From: CAXXXW01 sp963665555
GTDB lineage: Bacteria; Pseudomonadota; Alphaproteobacteria; Thalassobaculales; Thalassobaculaceae
Length of the DNA stretch: 64,000 nt
NCBI GenBank assembly: GCA_963665555.2
Contig: OY762308.1
Location: forward strand, 806,001 to 870,000
Direction of reading: 5' to 3'
Part shown: piece by piece, positions 54,278-63,435 of the stretch
Numbering within the stretch: the stretch's first letter is position 1
How the letters are laid out: the number at the start of each line of letters is the position of its first letter
Notes under the pieces: model-generated
Databases searched by the model: none
The model's input: the letters and a program-made list of their open reading frames with translations, nothing else
Told to the model about the DNA's origin: nothing
Made by a program: the position numbers and the translations under genes

Positions 54278-55483
54278 TCACGCCGCCGCTGCCGCGACGG
54301 CCGAGAGCCGGTCCAGCCCGGCGCCGAGATCGGCGACCAGGTCGTCGATGTCCTCCAGCCCGGCATGGACCCGCAGCAGCTGCCCCGGCTCGTCCCACGC
54401 CGTCGCGGTGCGCGAGGCGGCGGGGTTCGCGGGGACGACAAGGCTCTCGTACCCGCCCCAGCTGGCGCCCATGCCGTAAAGCTCCAGCCCGTCGAGCATC
54501 GCGGCCAGCGCGGCGCGGGGATAGCCCTCGCGCAGCACGAAGGAGAACAGGCCGCTGGTCCCGGAAAAGTCCCGCTTCCAAAGGTCGTGGCCGGGATGGG
54601 AGGGCAGCGCGGGGTGGAGGACGCGCGCGACCTCCGGCCGGCCCTCCAGCCAGCGCGCCAGCGCGAGGCCGTTGGCCCCGTTGCGCTCCATCCGCGCCGC
54701 CAGCGTGCGCAGGCCGCGCTGCGCCAGGTAGAGGTCGTCGGGGCCGCAGGAATCGCCCTGCAGCTTGGCCATGTCCCGCGTCGGCCCGGCCCAGGCGTCG
54801 CTGGCGACGATAATGCCCATCATCACGTCGGAATGGCCGCAGATGTATTTCGTGACCGCTTCCACGACGATGTCGACGCCCTTGCCGAACGGGTCGAAGC
54901 AGACGGCGCTGGCCCAGGTGTTGTCCATCAGCACCGCCGCGCCGCGCGCGCGCGCCGCCGCCGCGATGGCCGGGATGTCCGACATTTCGAAGGTCTGCGA
55001 CCCCGGCGCCTCGGTATAGACGGCGACGGTTTCGGGGCGGAACAGGTCCGCGATCGCGGCCCCGGCGGCGGGGTCGAAATAGGTCGTCTCGACGCCGAAC
55101 CGGGCGAGGAACGTGTCGCAGAACCGCCGCGCCGGCCCGTACACATTGTCCGTCATCAGCAGGTGCCTGCCCGGCGCGACGACCGCCAGCAGCGCGTTCG
55201 TAATCGCCGCGAGGCCGGAGGAGACGGCGACGGTCCCGGCCGCGCCGTAGACCTCCGTCACCGCCTCCTCGAAGGCCCGGCTCGTCGGCGTGCCGGCGCG
55301 GCCGTAGCGGTAGCCGGTCCAGCCCGGCTTGCGCGACGCCTCGAAGGCGTCGAGCGTGGGCTGCAGGATCGTGGAGGCGTGGTAGACGGCGGGGTTCACC
55401 ACGCCGTGGTTGTCGTGGGGGTGGCGCCCGGCATGGGCGATGCGGGTGGCTTGCTTGCGGTCTCTGCGGAAGGCGGCGCGCAT
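54278..55483 (-). CDS. metC: Cystathionine beta-lyase
   Basis: A 401-aa PLP enzyme of the Cys/Met metabolism family. It starts RKQATRIAHAGRHPHDNHG, has NPAVYHASTIL, YRYGRAGTPT, SSGLAAITNALLA, DNTWASAVCFDP and the PLP lysine in EAVTKYICGHSD (near residue 208). It cleaves cystathionine to homocysteine, pyruvate and ammonia in methionine synthesis. Related gamma-synthases look similar, but the NPAVYHASTIL segment favours MetC. It stands between the CoA transferase and modE on the minus strand. Confidence 0.87.
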   Translation of the reverse strand: MRAAFRRDRKQATRIAHAGRHPHDNHGVVNPAVYHASTILQPTLDAFEASRKPGWTGYRYGRAGTPTSRAFEEAVTEVYGAAGTVAVSSGLAAITNALLAVVAPGRHLLMTDNVYGPARRFCDTFLARFGVETTYFDPAAGAAIADLFRPETVAVYTEAPGSQTFEMSDIPAIAAAARARGAAVLMDNTWASAVCFDPFGKGVDIVVEAVTKYICGHSDVMMGIIVASDAWAGPTRDMAKLQGDSCGPDDLYLAQRGLRTLAARMERNGANGLALARWLEGRPEVARVLHPALPSHPGHDLWKRDFSGTSGLFSFVLREGYPRAALAAMLDGLELYGMGASWGGYESLVVPANPAASRTATAWDEPGQLLRVHAGLEDIDDLVADLGAGLDRLSAVAAAAA

Positions 55484-55581
55484 GTCGGGGCCTCGTCGCG
55501 GTGGGGCGGCCTCCTGAATACGCCCCGCCGCCGCCGCCCGTCCAGAGCGGAGCCGGCCGTCCGATCGCGCCGGCGCCGGCG

Positions 55582-56805
55582 TCAGATCGCGCCGCGCGCG
55601 GCCAGGTCCGCGATCTCGGCCTCGCCATAGCCCAGTTCGGCGAGGATCTCTCCGTTGTGCTCGCCGAGGCGCGGTGCGCGGCCGATGGCGGGCGGGGTCT
55701 CGGAGAACCGCCAGGGGGAGCCGTGCACCGGCAGCGCGCGGCCGAGTTCCGGGTACTCCGCGTCGGCGACATAGCCGTTGGCGCGCACATCCGGGTCGCG
55801 CGACGCCTCCAGCAGCGTGTTGACCGGCGCCGCCACGACATCGGCCCCGCGCAGGACCTCCAGCCACCGCGCGCGCGGCCCCGTGGCGAACAGTTCGGCC
55901 AGCGCGCCCAGGATCAGGTCCTTCCTCGCGTCGCTGACCAGGGCCTGGCCGAGGTCGCCGGCGCCGCGCCGTTCGAGCTCCTCCCAGAAGCCGAGCGCGC
56001 GCATCGCCCGCTCCCAGTCCTCCTTGCGCTCCAGCTGGAAGACCAGCGGCTTGCCCTCCGAATCGTCGAAGCTCGCGGCGATGCCGGGGCGCTCCGGCGT
56101 GCCGTTGATGCGGGCGCCGGTGATCGGGTCGGCCTCGCGCCACATCGTCGTCGCCAGCGTCCAGCCCATCAGGCGCACCGCGCTGCCCACCAGCGAGGTT
56201 TCGACCTTCTGGCCGATCCCGGTGGTCCGGGCGTGGTGCAGCGCGGCCAGCACGCCGCCGAAGGTCAGCATGGCGCAGGCCTCGTCCGCGACCGAGACGA
56301 CGCCGGTGCGCAGGCGGCGCTCCGGCCCCGAATAGGCCTCGGCGACGCCGCTCAGCGCCTGGCCCACCGCGTCCGTGCCCGGCAGTCCGGCGTGCGGCCC
56401 GGCCGGCCCGTAGCCGGAGATCGAGGCATAGACGAGGCGCGGGTTGATCCGGCGCAACTCCTCGTAGCCGAAACCGTTGCGCTCGGCCGCGCCGGGGCGG
56501 AAGTTCTGCCCGAATATGTCGGCGGTCTCGACCAGCTTGTGGAGGATGGCGCGGGCCTCCGGCGCCTTCAGGTTCAGGGTCAGGCTCTTGACGCCGCGGT
56601 TGTTGGTCTCGAAGAAGGAGCCGACCGCGCCGTCCGCGCCCAGCAGTTCGCCGGCGCGGCGCGAGGGATCGCCGCGGCCCGGCGCCTCGACCTTGACGAC
56701 CTCCGCGCCGAGGTCGGCCATCAGCATGTAGGGCACGGTCCCCGCCTGCGCGGTCGAACACGCCACCGCCCGCACCCCCGCGAGCGGCCCTCCGGTTCCG
56801 GCCAT
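55582..56805 (-). CDS. CaiB/BaiF (family III) CoA transferase
   Basis: A 407-aa enzyme that moves CoA between carboxylic acids. The start LAGVRAVACSTAQAGTVPYM, EVVKVEAPGRGDPSR, FFETNNRGVKSLTLNL and the catalytic Asp region PGTDAVGQALSGVAEA (near residue 166) are typical. The acid is unknown; partners may be formate/oxalate-, carnitine- or itaconate-type substrates. It is 98 bp upstream of metC and divergent from the VapBC pair. Confidence 0.88.
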   Translation of the reverse strand: MAGTGGPLAGVRAVACSTAQAGTVPYMLMADLGAEVVKVEAPGRGDPSRRAGELLGADGAVGSFFETNNRGVKSLTLNLKAPEARAILHKLVETADIFGQNFRPGAAERNGFGYEELRRINPRLVYASISGYGPAGPHAGLPGTDAVGQALSGVAEAYSGPERRLRTGVVSVADEACAMLTFGGVLAALHHARTTGIGQKVETSLVGSAVRLMGWTLATTMWREADPITGARINGTPERPGIAASFDDSEGKPLVFQLERKEDWERAMRALGFWEELERRGAGDLGQALVSDARKDLILGALAELFATGPRARWLEVLRGADVVAAPVNTLLEASRDPDVRANGYVADAEYPELGRALPVHGSPWRFSETPPAIGRAPRLGEHNGEILAELGYGEAEIADLAARGAI

Positions 56806-56939
56806 GGCCCCGCCTCTCCGTTCCGTCGATCCGGCGGCGGAAAAGACCACGGCCGCGCCCGCCGGTCCAGCCTTCGCGCTGGAATCGCGCCCCGCCTTGC
56901 GGTAGCGTGCCGGCGACGGCCTTGCCAGGGAGGTTCCCC

Positions 56940-57245
56940 ATGCGGACGACGCTGAACATCGACGAGGATGTTTTTTGCGCGGTGAAGGAGATCGCCCGGG
57001 AACGGTCGCGGACATGCGGCGCGGTCGTTTCGGACCTGCTGCGCGCGGCGCTGACGGATGGCGAACGCGGCGACGCGGGCGAGCGCGGGCGCAAAACCGA
57101 CGCCGGCGAATGGGAATACGAACTCGACGGGGAGGACGACCGGGACGAGCTCGACAAGGAGCTCGGCCTGTATCCGTTTCCCAAACGCGGCGGCATCGTC
57201 ACCAACGAACTGGTGAACCGGCTGCGCGACGAAGCCGGCGTGTGA
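56940..57245 (+). CDS. VapB-type ribbon-helix-helix antitoxin
   Basis: A 101-aa protein. The first 45 residues (MRTTLNIDEDVFCAVKEIAR, then SRTCGAVVSDLLRAAL) are a CopG/RHH DNA-binding domain. The rest is highly charged (GEWEYELDGEDDRDELDKEL) and should wrap the toxin. GGGAGG precedes the ATG at 56940. It overlaps the PIN toxin gene by one base. Such pairs repress their own promoter, and the antitoxin is degraded under stress. Confidence 0.83.
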   Translation: MRTTLNIDEDVFCAVKEIARERSRTCGAVVSDLLRAALTDGERGDAGERGRKTDAGEWEYELDGEDDRDELDKELGLYPFPKRGGIVTNELVNRLRDEAGV

Positions 57246-57676
57246 TGCGGGGTTTGCTGGATTCCAACATCCTTATCGCCTTGCTGGACCGGGACCACCA
57301 GCATCGCGAAATCGCCCGTCGCTGGATGCGGGACAACGCCCGCCTCGGGTGGGCGACTTGTCCCATCGTCGAAAACGGATGCGCCAGGATCATGTCGCAG
57401 CCGCGCTATCCGAATCCCCTGCCGGCCCGGCGTGTTGCCGAGCGCCTTCGCCGGATGGCTGGCGACGGTTTTCACCGTTTCTGGCCGGACGACATAAGCC
57501 TGCTCGCTCCCGGCGTCGTCGATTGGGCCAGGGTCGCCGGACCGAGGCAGATCACCGATGTCTATCTGCTGGCCCTCGCGGTGGCGCGCAAGGGGCGACT
57601 CGTTACGCTCGACACCCGCGTCGCCGCGGACGCCGTTATCGGGGCCGACCGGCGAAGCCTTTGCGTCGTGCGTTAG
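57245..57676 (+). CDS. VapC-type PIN-domain toxin
   Basis: A 143-aa endoribonuclease toxin. Acidic metal ligands of the PIN fold are intact: D6 in LLDSNILIALL, E43 in PIVENGCARI, D105 in ITDVYLLALA and D123 in LVTLDTRVA. Known VapC enzymes cut tRNA-fMet, other tRNAs or rRNA. The ATG overlaps the antitoxin stop, so the two are translated together. It appears active and intact. Confidence 0.87.
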   Translation: MRGLLDSNILIALLDRDHQHREIARRWMRDNARLGWATCPIVENGCARIMSQPRYPNPLPARRVAERLRRMAGDGFHRFWPDDISLLAPGVVDWARVAGPRQITDVYLLALAVARKGRLVTLDTRVAADAVIGADRRSLCVVR

Positions 57677-57705
57677 GGGCGGGGCCGCCGCCGGAAGGAC
57701 CCGCC

Positions 57706-58944
57706 ATGCAAGCCGCCCGCGAATACCCCAACTTCCTCGCGCATCTCGAATGTTCGATGACGGGGGAGCGGTATCCGGCGGGGGAGGCGCATGGGCTTTC
57801 GCGGGCCGGGCGGCCGTTGCTGGCGCGTTACGACCTGGCCGCGCTGGCGCGGGCCGTCTCGCGGGAGGAGGTCGCGGCCCGGCCCGGCGGGTTCTGGAAG
57901 TACCGCGAGTTCCTGCCCGTCGCCCGCGCGGAAAACATCGTCGAACTGGGGGAGGTCGTGACGCCGCTGGTCCCGGTCCCGGCCGCCGCCGCGCGCCGCG
58001 GGGCCGAACCGGGCGCGCTGGCCGTGAAGGACGAGGGGCGGCTGCCCACCGGCTCGTTCAAGGCGCGGGGCCTCGCGGTCGCGGTGGCGATGGCGCGCGA
58101 ACTCGGCCTCGGCCACCTCGCCATGCCGACCAACGGCAACGCCGGCGCCGCGATGGCCGCCTACGCCGCGCGCGCCGGGATCAGGGCCACCGTGTTCTGC
58201 CCGGACGACACGCCGGAGACCAACATCTCGGAGATCGAACTCCAGGGCGCGGCGGTCCACCGCGTGAACGGGCTGATAAACGACTGCGGAAGGCTGGTCG
58301 GCGAGGGCGCGGCGACGGCCGGCTGGTTCGACCTTTCGACGCTGAAGGAGCCCTACCGGATCGAGGGCAAGAAGACGATGGGCCTCGAACTGGCCGAGCA
58401 GGGGGGCTGGACCCTGCCGGACGCGATCTTCTACCCCACCGGCGGCGGCACCGGCCTGATCGGCATGTGGAAGGCGTTCGCGGAACTGGAGGCGGTCGGC
58501 TGGATCGGCCCCGAACGCCCGCGCATGGTCGCGGTGCAGGCGGCGGGCTGCGCCCCCATCGTCCGGGCGTTCGAGGAGGGGGCCGAGCACGCGCCGGTCT
58601 GGGAGGACGCGCGCACCGTCGCCGCCGGGATCAGGGTTCCGGCCGCCGTCGGCGATTTCCTGATCCTGCGCGCGGTGCGGGAGTCCGGCGGCTTCGCCAT
58701 GGCGGTCGAGGACGAGGCGATCCTCGCCGCGCGCGACGAGATGGCGCGGGAGGAGGGGCTGCTGCTCTGCCCCGAAGGCGCGGCGACCTACGCCGCCTGG
58801 AAGCAGGCGCTGGCCGAGGGGCGGATCGGGCCGGGCGCGCGCGCGGTGCTGTTCAACTGCGCGACCGGCCTCAAATACCCGCTCCCCCGCGCCGGCCGGC
58901 CGCTCGACATGCGCGCGCCGGTCGATTACGCCGCGATGGCGTAG
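57706..58944 (+). CDS. Threonine synthase-like PLP enzyme
   Basis: A 412-aa fold-type II PLP enzyme. The PLP lysine is in RLPTGSFKARGLAVAVAM (near residue 119), with AMPTNGNAGAAMAAYAARAG and the glycine loop FYPTGGGTGLIGMWKAF. The N-terminal LECSMTGERYPAGEAHGLS resembles the first Cys of a zinc-like motif found in archaeal-type threonine synthases, but the second half of that motif is lacking. Real ThrC activity or another beta/gamma-replacement reaction is possible. It follows VapC by 29 bp. Confidence 0.8.
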   Translation: MQAAREYPNFLAHLECSMTGERYPAGEAHGLSRAGRPLLARYDLAALARAVSREEVAARPGGFWKYREFLPVARAENIVELGEVVTPLVPVPAAAARRGAEPGALAVKDEGRLPTGSFKARGLAVAVAMARELGLGHLAMPTNGNAGAAMAAYAARAGIRATVFCPDDTPETNISEIELQGAAVHRVNGLINDCGRLVGEGAATAGWFDLSTLKEPYRIEGKKTMGLELAEQGGWTLPDAIFYPTGGGTGLIGMWKAFAELEAVGWIGPERPRMVAVQAAGCAPIVRAFEEGAEHAPVWEDARTVAAGIRVPAAVGDFLILRAVRESGGFAMAVEDEAILAARDEMAREEGLLLCPEGAATYAAWKQALAEGRIGPGARAVLFNCATGLKYPLPRAGRPLDMRAPVDYAAMA

Positions 58945-59020
58945 CGGGGCGCGCCGAAAACGGCTACCATGGCGGCCTCGAAGACGGACGGAACCGGGCG
59001 CGGCGAAGGGGAGGACGGCG

Positions 59021-60190
59021 ATGAACGCGATGGCGGCGGAGGCGGAGGTCGCGGGGGTCGGTTACGGCGCGGAGGAAAGCGCCATGCGGGACTACCTCGC
59101 GCGCGGGGCGGAGCGGGCGGCGGCGCTCGGCAATCGCGGGCCGGTCCGCTACACGGCGGACGGCGCGGTCGATCCGGCGATCCTGGAGGCGTATTGGGAG
59201 CACGGGTTCTACGTGTTCACCGGCGTGCTCGGCGCCGACGAACTGGCCGAGATCGAGGCCGACCTGAAGGACATGATGGACCGCTTTCCGGCCCGGCGCG
59301 GCTCTCCGGTGGACGCCAGGGGCCGGCCGGCGCTGGCCCATGGCTGCGAGGCGCCGACGCTGTTCTGGTCGAAGCCGCTGGGCGATCCCTTCGGCGGCAC
59401 GGACCAGGCCAACGGCCGCCACCCGGTGAAGATGGCCGAGCCGACGCCGGCGGCCGGCGCGCCGGAGGAGATCGTTTACCTGATCCTCGGCTCGCTCCAG
59501 TTCTCCGAGGCCTGCCTCAGGGCCTACGGGCACCCGGACCTGCTGGCCGTCGCGGCGGCGGTGAACGGCGAGGATTTCGTGCCCTTCACCGACGCGCTGT
59601 TCATCAAGGAGCCGGGCCTCGGCGCCTCGGTCGCCTGGCACCAGGACGGGGTGACGCACTGGAACAGCCCGGACTGGGACCGGGGCAGCCACGGCTTCAA
59701 CTTCATGGCGCAGCTTTACGGCTGCACCCCGGCCAACGGCGTGTGGTTCGTGCCGGGGTCGCACCGGACGGGCAAGATCGACATCGCCGCAAGGGTCGCC
59801 GAGGCGGGGACGGAGCGCCTGCCGGAAGCGGTTCCGCTGGTCTGCGGGCCGGGCGACGTCGCCATCGCCAACCGCCAGTGCCTGCACGGCTCCTTCGCCA
59901 ACACCAGCCCGGACTGGCGGGTGACGGTGAATTTCGGCTTCCACCGCCGCGCCTCGGTGCTGGGCGTCGCGGGCGGCGGCATCCACGCGGCCCCGGCGGT
60001 GTTCGACGAGGACCGGATCGCGCGGCGCTCGCGGCTGGTCGGCTACGCCATCGACGCGCGCCGCCAGCGCTTCCCGGACGAGACGCCCTACGACTACGCG
60101 CCGTTGCGCGGGCGGATGGCGGACTGCCGCTGGACGCCGGACATGCTGGCCGGCCTCAAGGATTACAACCTCGAGGATTTGAGCATCTGA
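59021..60190 (+). CDS. Phytanoyl-CoA dioxygenase (PhyH) family protein, second copy
   Basis: A 389-aa Fe(II)/2-oxoglutarate oxygenase. The first metal ligands are HQD in AWHQDGVTHWN (near residues 207-209), with a distal His in NRQCLHGSFANTSPDWR followed by the Arg (near 302). It is longer than and clearly diverged from the copy at 5.2-6.1 kb. The substrate is unknown. GGGGAGGAC precedes the ATG. It lies alone between the threonine-synthase-like and phoX genes. Confidence 0.85.
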   Translation: MNAMAAEAEVAGVGYGAEESAMRDYLARGAERAAALGNRGPVRYTADGAVDPAILEAYWEHGFYVFTGVLGADELAEIEADLKDMMDRFPARRGSPVDARGRPALAHGCEAPTLFWSKPLGDPFGGTDQANGRHPVKMAEPTPAAGAPEEIVYLILGSLQFSEACLRAYGHPDLLAVAAAVNGEDFVPFTDALFIKEPGLGASVAWHQDGVTHWNSPDWDRGSHGFNFMAQLYGCTPANGVWFVPGSHRTGKIDIAARVAEAGTERLPEAVPLVCGPGDVAIANRQCLHGSFANTSPDWRVTVNFGFHRRASVLGVAGGGIHAAPAVFDEDRIARRSRLVGYAIDARRQRFPDETPYDYAPLRGRMADCRWTPDMLAGLKDYNLEDLSI

Positions 60191-60391
60191 TTTTCCCGGC
60201 GGGCGCGGGGCCGGTCGCGGCTCCGCCCCGCCGGCCGCGCGCCGGAGCGCCGCCGGGCGGGCCGTCCCGGCGCGTCGCCACAATGTTTCCCCCTCGCGGC
60301 CAAGACGCCGTAACCTGTCGCCTGTAAGCGGGCCGCGCGGGCCGCCGCGCCGGATCGCGCGCCCGCGCAACGAACAAGAAAGGCGACCGAG

Positions 60392-62284
60392 ATGACCGAG
60401 AACGACAACACGCACCCGAGTTTCGACGAGTTCGACGAACTCCGGAACCCGCCCCCCGAAACCGTCGATTTCGACGAGGTGGTCGAGCGCGCGATGTCGC
60501 GCCGCGGCTTCCTCGGCGCCGCCGCGCTGGGCGGCGCGGCGCTGGCGCTCGGAACGACCGCGCTCGCGCCGCTCCCGGCCCGTGCCGCCGGCCGCTTCGG
60601 CTTCGCGGCGGTCGCCGCCAACACCGAGGACACGGTGACCGTGCCGGCGGGCCACAGCTGGCATATCGTCGTCCGCTGGGGCGACCCGATGTGGTCCGAC
60701 GCGCCGGAATTCGACGAGGCGACGACCGGGACCGCCGCCAGCCAGGCGCGCCAGTTCGGCGACAACAACGACGGCATGGCGCTGTTCGTCCGCGACGGGC
60801 GCCGCGTCCTCGCCGTCAACAACGAGTACACCAACCGCTCGATCATGTACCACGCGCGCGAAAGCAAGCTGCCGGAGACGGTCGACGACGCGGCCAAGGG
60901 CAAGGCGGCGCACGGCGTCTCCGTCGTCGAGGTCGCGCCGACGGACGGGCGTTGGGGCATCGTGAAGGATTCGCCCTACAACCGCCGCATCGACGCCGAC
61001 GCGCCGATGGAGATCACCGGGCCGGCGGCGGGCCACGACCTGCTGAAGACGGCGGCCGACCCCTCCGGCACGCGCTCGCTCGGCACGTGGAACAACTGCG
61101 GCAACGGCGACACGCCGTGGGGGACCTATCTCGCCTGCGAGGAGAACTTCAACGGCTACTTCTCCTCCAGCGACCCGGACTACGTTCCCTCCGCCGAAAT
61201 GAAGCGCTACGGCGTCGGCCTCAAGGACTGGGGCTACGCCTGGGCCATGGCGGACGAGCGGTTCGACATTTCCAAACACCCGAACGAGCCGAACCGCGCC
61301 GGCTACGTGGTCGAGATCGACCCGCTGGACCCGGCCTCCACGCCGAAAAAGCGCACCGCGCTCGGCCGCTTCAAGCACGAGAACGCCGAGGTCGCGCTGG
61401 CCCGCGACGGGCGCGCGGTGGTCTATCTCGGCGACGACGAGCGGGGCGAGTTCCTCTACCGCTTCGTCTCCGCGCGCGCCTGGAGCGTCGGCGGCGACAA
61501 TTCCGACCTGCTGGAGGACGGCGCGCTCTATGTCGCCAAATTCTCCGACGACATGCGCGGCGAGTGGGTCGAGCTGACGCCCGAAGCCACCGGCATGGCG
61601 AACCGGGCGGAGGTCTGCATCCACACCCGCCAGGCGGCCTCGGCCGTCGGCGCGACCACCATGGACCGGCCGGAATGGGTCGCGGCCAACCCGAACCGGG
61701 TCGAGGCCTATTGCTGCCTCACCAACAACAAGAACCGCGGCGTGAAGCCGAACAAGGGCGGCGACCCGACCCCGGTCGGCGGGCCGAACCCCAGGGAGAA
61801 GAACAAGTACGGCCAGATCGTCCGCTGGGTCCCCGACAACGAGGACCACGCGGCGCCCGGCTTCTCCTGGGACCTGTTCGTCATCGCGGGCAACCCGGCG
61901 GTCCATAGCGACGCGCGGGCCGGCTCGGCGAATGTGACGCCGGAGAACATGTTCAACTCGCCCGACGGCCTCTCCTTCGACAGCGTCGGGATGCTGTGGA
62001 TCCAGACCGACGGCAAATACACCGACGAGGGCGACTTCGCCGGCCAGGGCAACAACCAGATGCTGGTGGGCGATCCCGACAGCGGCGAAATCCGCCGCTT
62101 CATGGTCGGCCCGCGCGAGTGCGAGATCACCGGCATCGCCTGGAGTCCGGACCGGCGGACGGTCTTCGTCGGCCTCCAGCATCCGGGCGAGAAGGGCGGC
62201 AGCCACTTCCCCGGCGGCGGCGATTCCCTGCCGCGTTCGGCCATCGTCGCCATCCAGCGCGACGACGGCGGCCGGATCGGCTGA
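60392..62284 (+). CDS. phoX: PhoX-family alkaline phosphatase, Tat-exported
   Basis: A 630-aa DUF839 protein. After a 35-residue acidic lead comes a twin-arginine signal (MSRRGFLGAAALGGAALALG) cleaved near ARAAG. The mature part carries PhoX blocks: NNEYTNRSIMYH, GTWNNCGNGDTPWGTYLACEEN (outline), HENAEVALARDGRAVVYLGDDER, and DGLSFDSVGMLWIQTDG. PhoX enzymes use Ca and Fe to release phosphate from esters in the periplasm. AGAAAGGCGACCGAG precedes the ATG. No clear Pho box was found. Confidence 0.88.
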   Translation: MTENDNTHPSFDEFDELRNPPPETVDFDEVVERAMSRRGFLGAAALGGAALALGTTALAPLPARAAGRFGFAAVAANTEDTVTVPAGHSWHIVVRWGDPMWSDAPEFDEATTGTAASQARQFGDNNDGMALFVRDGRRVLAVNNEYTNRSIMYHARESKLPETVDDAAKGKAAHGVSVVEVAPTDGRWGIVKDSPYNRRIDADAPMEITGPAAGHDLLKTAADPSGTRSLGTWNNCGNGDTPWGTYLACEENFNGYFSSSDPDYVPSAEMKRYGVGLKDWGYAWAMADERFDISKHPNEPNRAGYVVEIDPLDPASTPKKRTALGRFKHENAEVALARDGRAVVYLGDDERGEFLYRFVSARAWSVGGDNSDLLEDGALYVAKFSDDMRGEWVELTPEATGMANRAEVCIHTRQAASAVGATTMDRPEWVAANPNRVEAYCCLTNNKNRGVKPNKGGDPTPVGGPNPREKNKYGQIVRWVPDNEDHAAPGFSWDLFVIAGNPAVHSDARAGSANVTPENMFNSPDGLSFDSVGMLWIQTDGKYTDEGDFAGQGNNQMLVGDPDSGEIRRFMVGPRECEITGIAWSPDRRTVFVGLQHPGEKGGSHFPGGGDSLPRSAIVAIQRDDGGRIG

Positions 62285-62415
62285 CGGCCGCGCGTAACGA
62301 CGACCCCCGGCCCGGCGGCTTCCCGGCAAAGGGCGGCCGCCGGGCGCGCGGCCGCTTCCCATTCCCGCGCGCCGGCGCCAGACTGGCCGGCGCGTCGGGG
62401 AGCCGGGGGGCGGGA

Positions 62416-63411
62416 ATGCGGATGCGGATCGAGGAGGCGAGGACATTCGCCGAGAACGCGCTGGCGGCGCTCGGCTACTCCGAGGCCGAGGCGGCGGTCG
62501 TCGCCGACCACCTGGTCGATTGCGAGTTGCGCGGCCTGCATTACGGCGGGATGCCGCGCTTGGTCAGCATCGCCGAACGCCTGCGCCGCACCGGCTTGCC
62601 CGCCGAGCCGATCGCGGTGGCGCGCGAGACGCCGGTCTCCGCCCTGGTGGACGGCAAGGACCATGTGGGCTACCTCGTCGCCCGCAAGGCGATGGAGATC
62701 GCCATCGAGAAGGCGTCGGCCATGGGCGTCGCCGTCGTCGGCGGCAAGGACACCTGGTACACCGGGATGCTGTCCTACTTCGCGGAGATGGCGGCGGCGC
62801 GCGGGCTGGTCTCGACGATCGCCTCCAACGCCACGCCCTGGGTCGCGCCGCACGGGGCGACGGAGGGGCGGTTCGGCACCAACCCGGTCTGTTTCGGCTT
62901 CCCGTCCGAGGGCGACCCGGTGATCTGGGACATCGGCACCTCGGCGATCATGCACGCCGAAATCGTGCTGGCCCGCCGCCTCGGCGCGCCGCTGCCCGAA
63001 GGCGTCGCCTTCGATTCCGGCGGCCGGCCGACGACGGACCCCGACGCCGCGCTCGCCGGCGCCTTCGCGGCCTGGGGCGGGCACAAGGGGTCCGGCCTCG
63101 GCCATGTCGTGCAGCTTCTGGGCGCGATGGCCGGCTCGCCGGTCCTTCCCCCGGACCTCGCCGGCTTCGGCTTTACGATCGTCGCCATGAAGCCGGGTCT
63201 GTTCGGGCCGGAGGCGGAGTTCCGCGCCAAGGTCTCGGCCTATGCCGGGGCGGTGCGCGCGGCCCGGCCGGTCGAGGGCGGCGCGCCGGCGCGGATGCCG
63301 TTCGACCGTTCGGCGGCAGAGCGCCGCCGGCGGCTGGCCGAGGACGCGATCGAGGTTCCCGGTTTCGTGCGCGCCCGCCTCGCCGAACTCGCCGGCGTCC
63401 CGGCCGGCTAG
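62416..63411 (+). CDS. Ldh-family (malate/L-lactate dehydrogenase type 2) oxidoreductase, altered active site
   Basis: A 331-aa NAD(P)-dependent enzyme of the Ldh2/YiaK fold. Family blocks VDGKDHVGYLVARKAMEIAI, IASNATPWVAPHGATEGRFGTNP, and GGHKGSGLGHVVQLLGAMAG are present. The usual catalytic His of the RGxxSHG motif is replaced: here residues 39-45 read RGLHYGG, with Gly (44) at the His position and a His two residues earlier. It is a little shorter than usual. The substrate may be a 2-oxo acid or imino acid. GGGGGGCGGGA precedes the ATG. Confidence 0.8.
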   Translation: MRMRIEEARTFAENALAALGYSEAEAAVVADHLVDCELRGLHYGGMPRLVSIAERLRRTGLPAEPIAVARETPVSALVDGKDHVGYLVARKAMEIAIEKASAMGVAVVGGKDTWYTGMLSYFAEMAAARGLVSTIASNATPWVAPHGATEGRFGTNPVCFGFPSEGDPVIWDIGTSAIMHAEIVLARRLGAPLPEGVAFDSGGRPTTDPDAALAGAFAAWGGHKGSGLGHVVQLLGAMAGSPVLPPDLAGFGFTIVAMKPGLFGPEAEFRAKVSAYAGAVRAARPVEGGAPARMPFDRSAAERRRRLAEDAIEVPGFVRARLAELAGVPAG

Positions 63412-63435
63412 GCGTCCGCCGGGGGAGGCGCGCGC

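Noticed and set aside
60314..60327. CTGTCGCCTGTAAG upstream of phoX as a Pho box
   Set aside because: A Pho box needs two 7-bp CTGTCAT-like repeats with a 4-bp spacer. Here the two CTGT units are adjacent with no spacer and match poorly.
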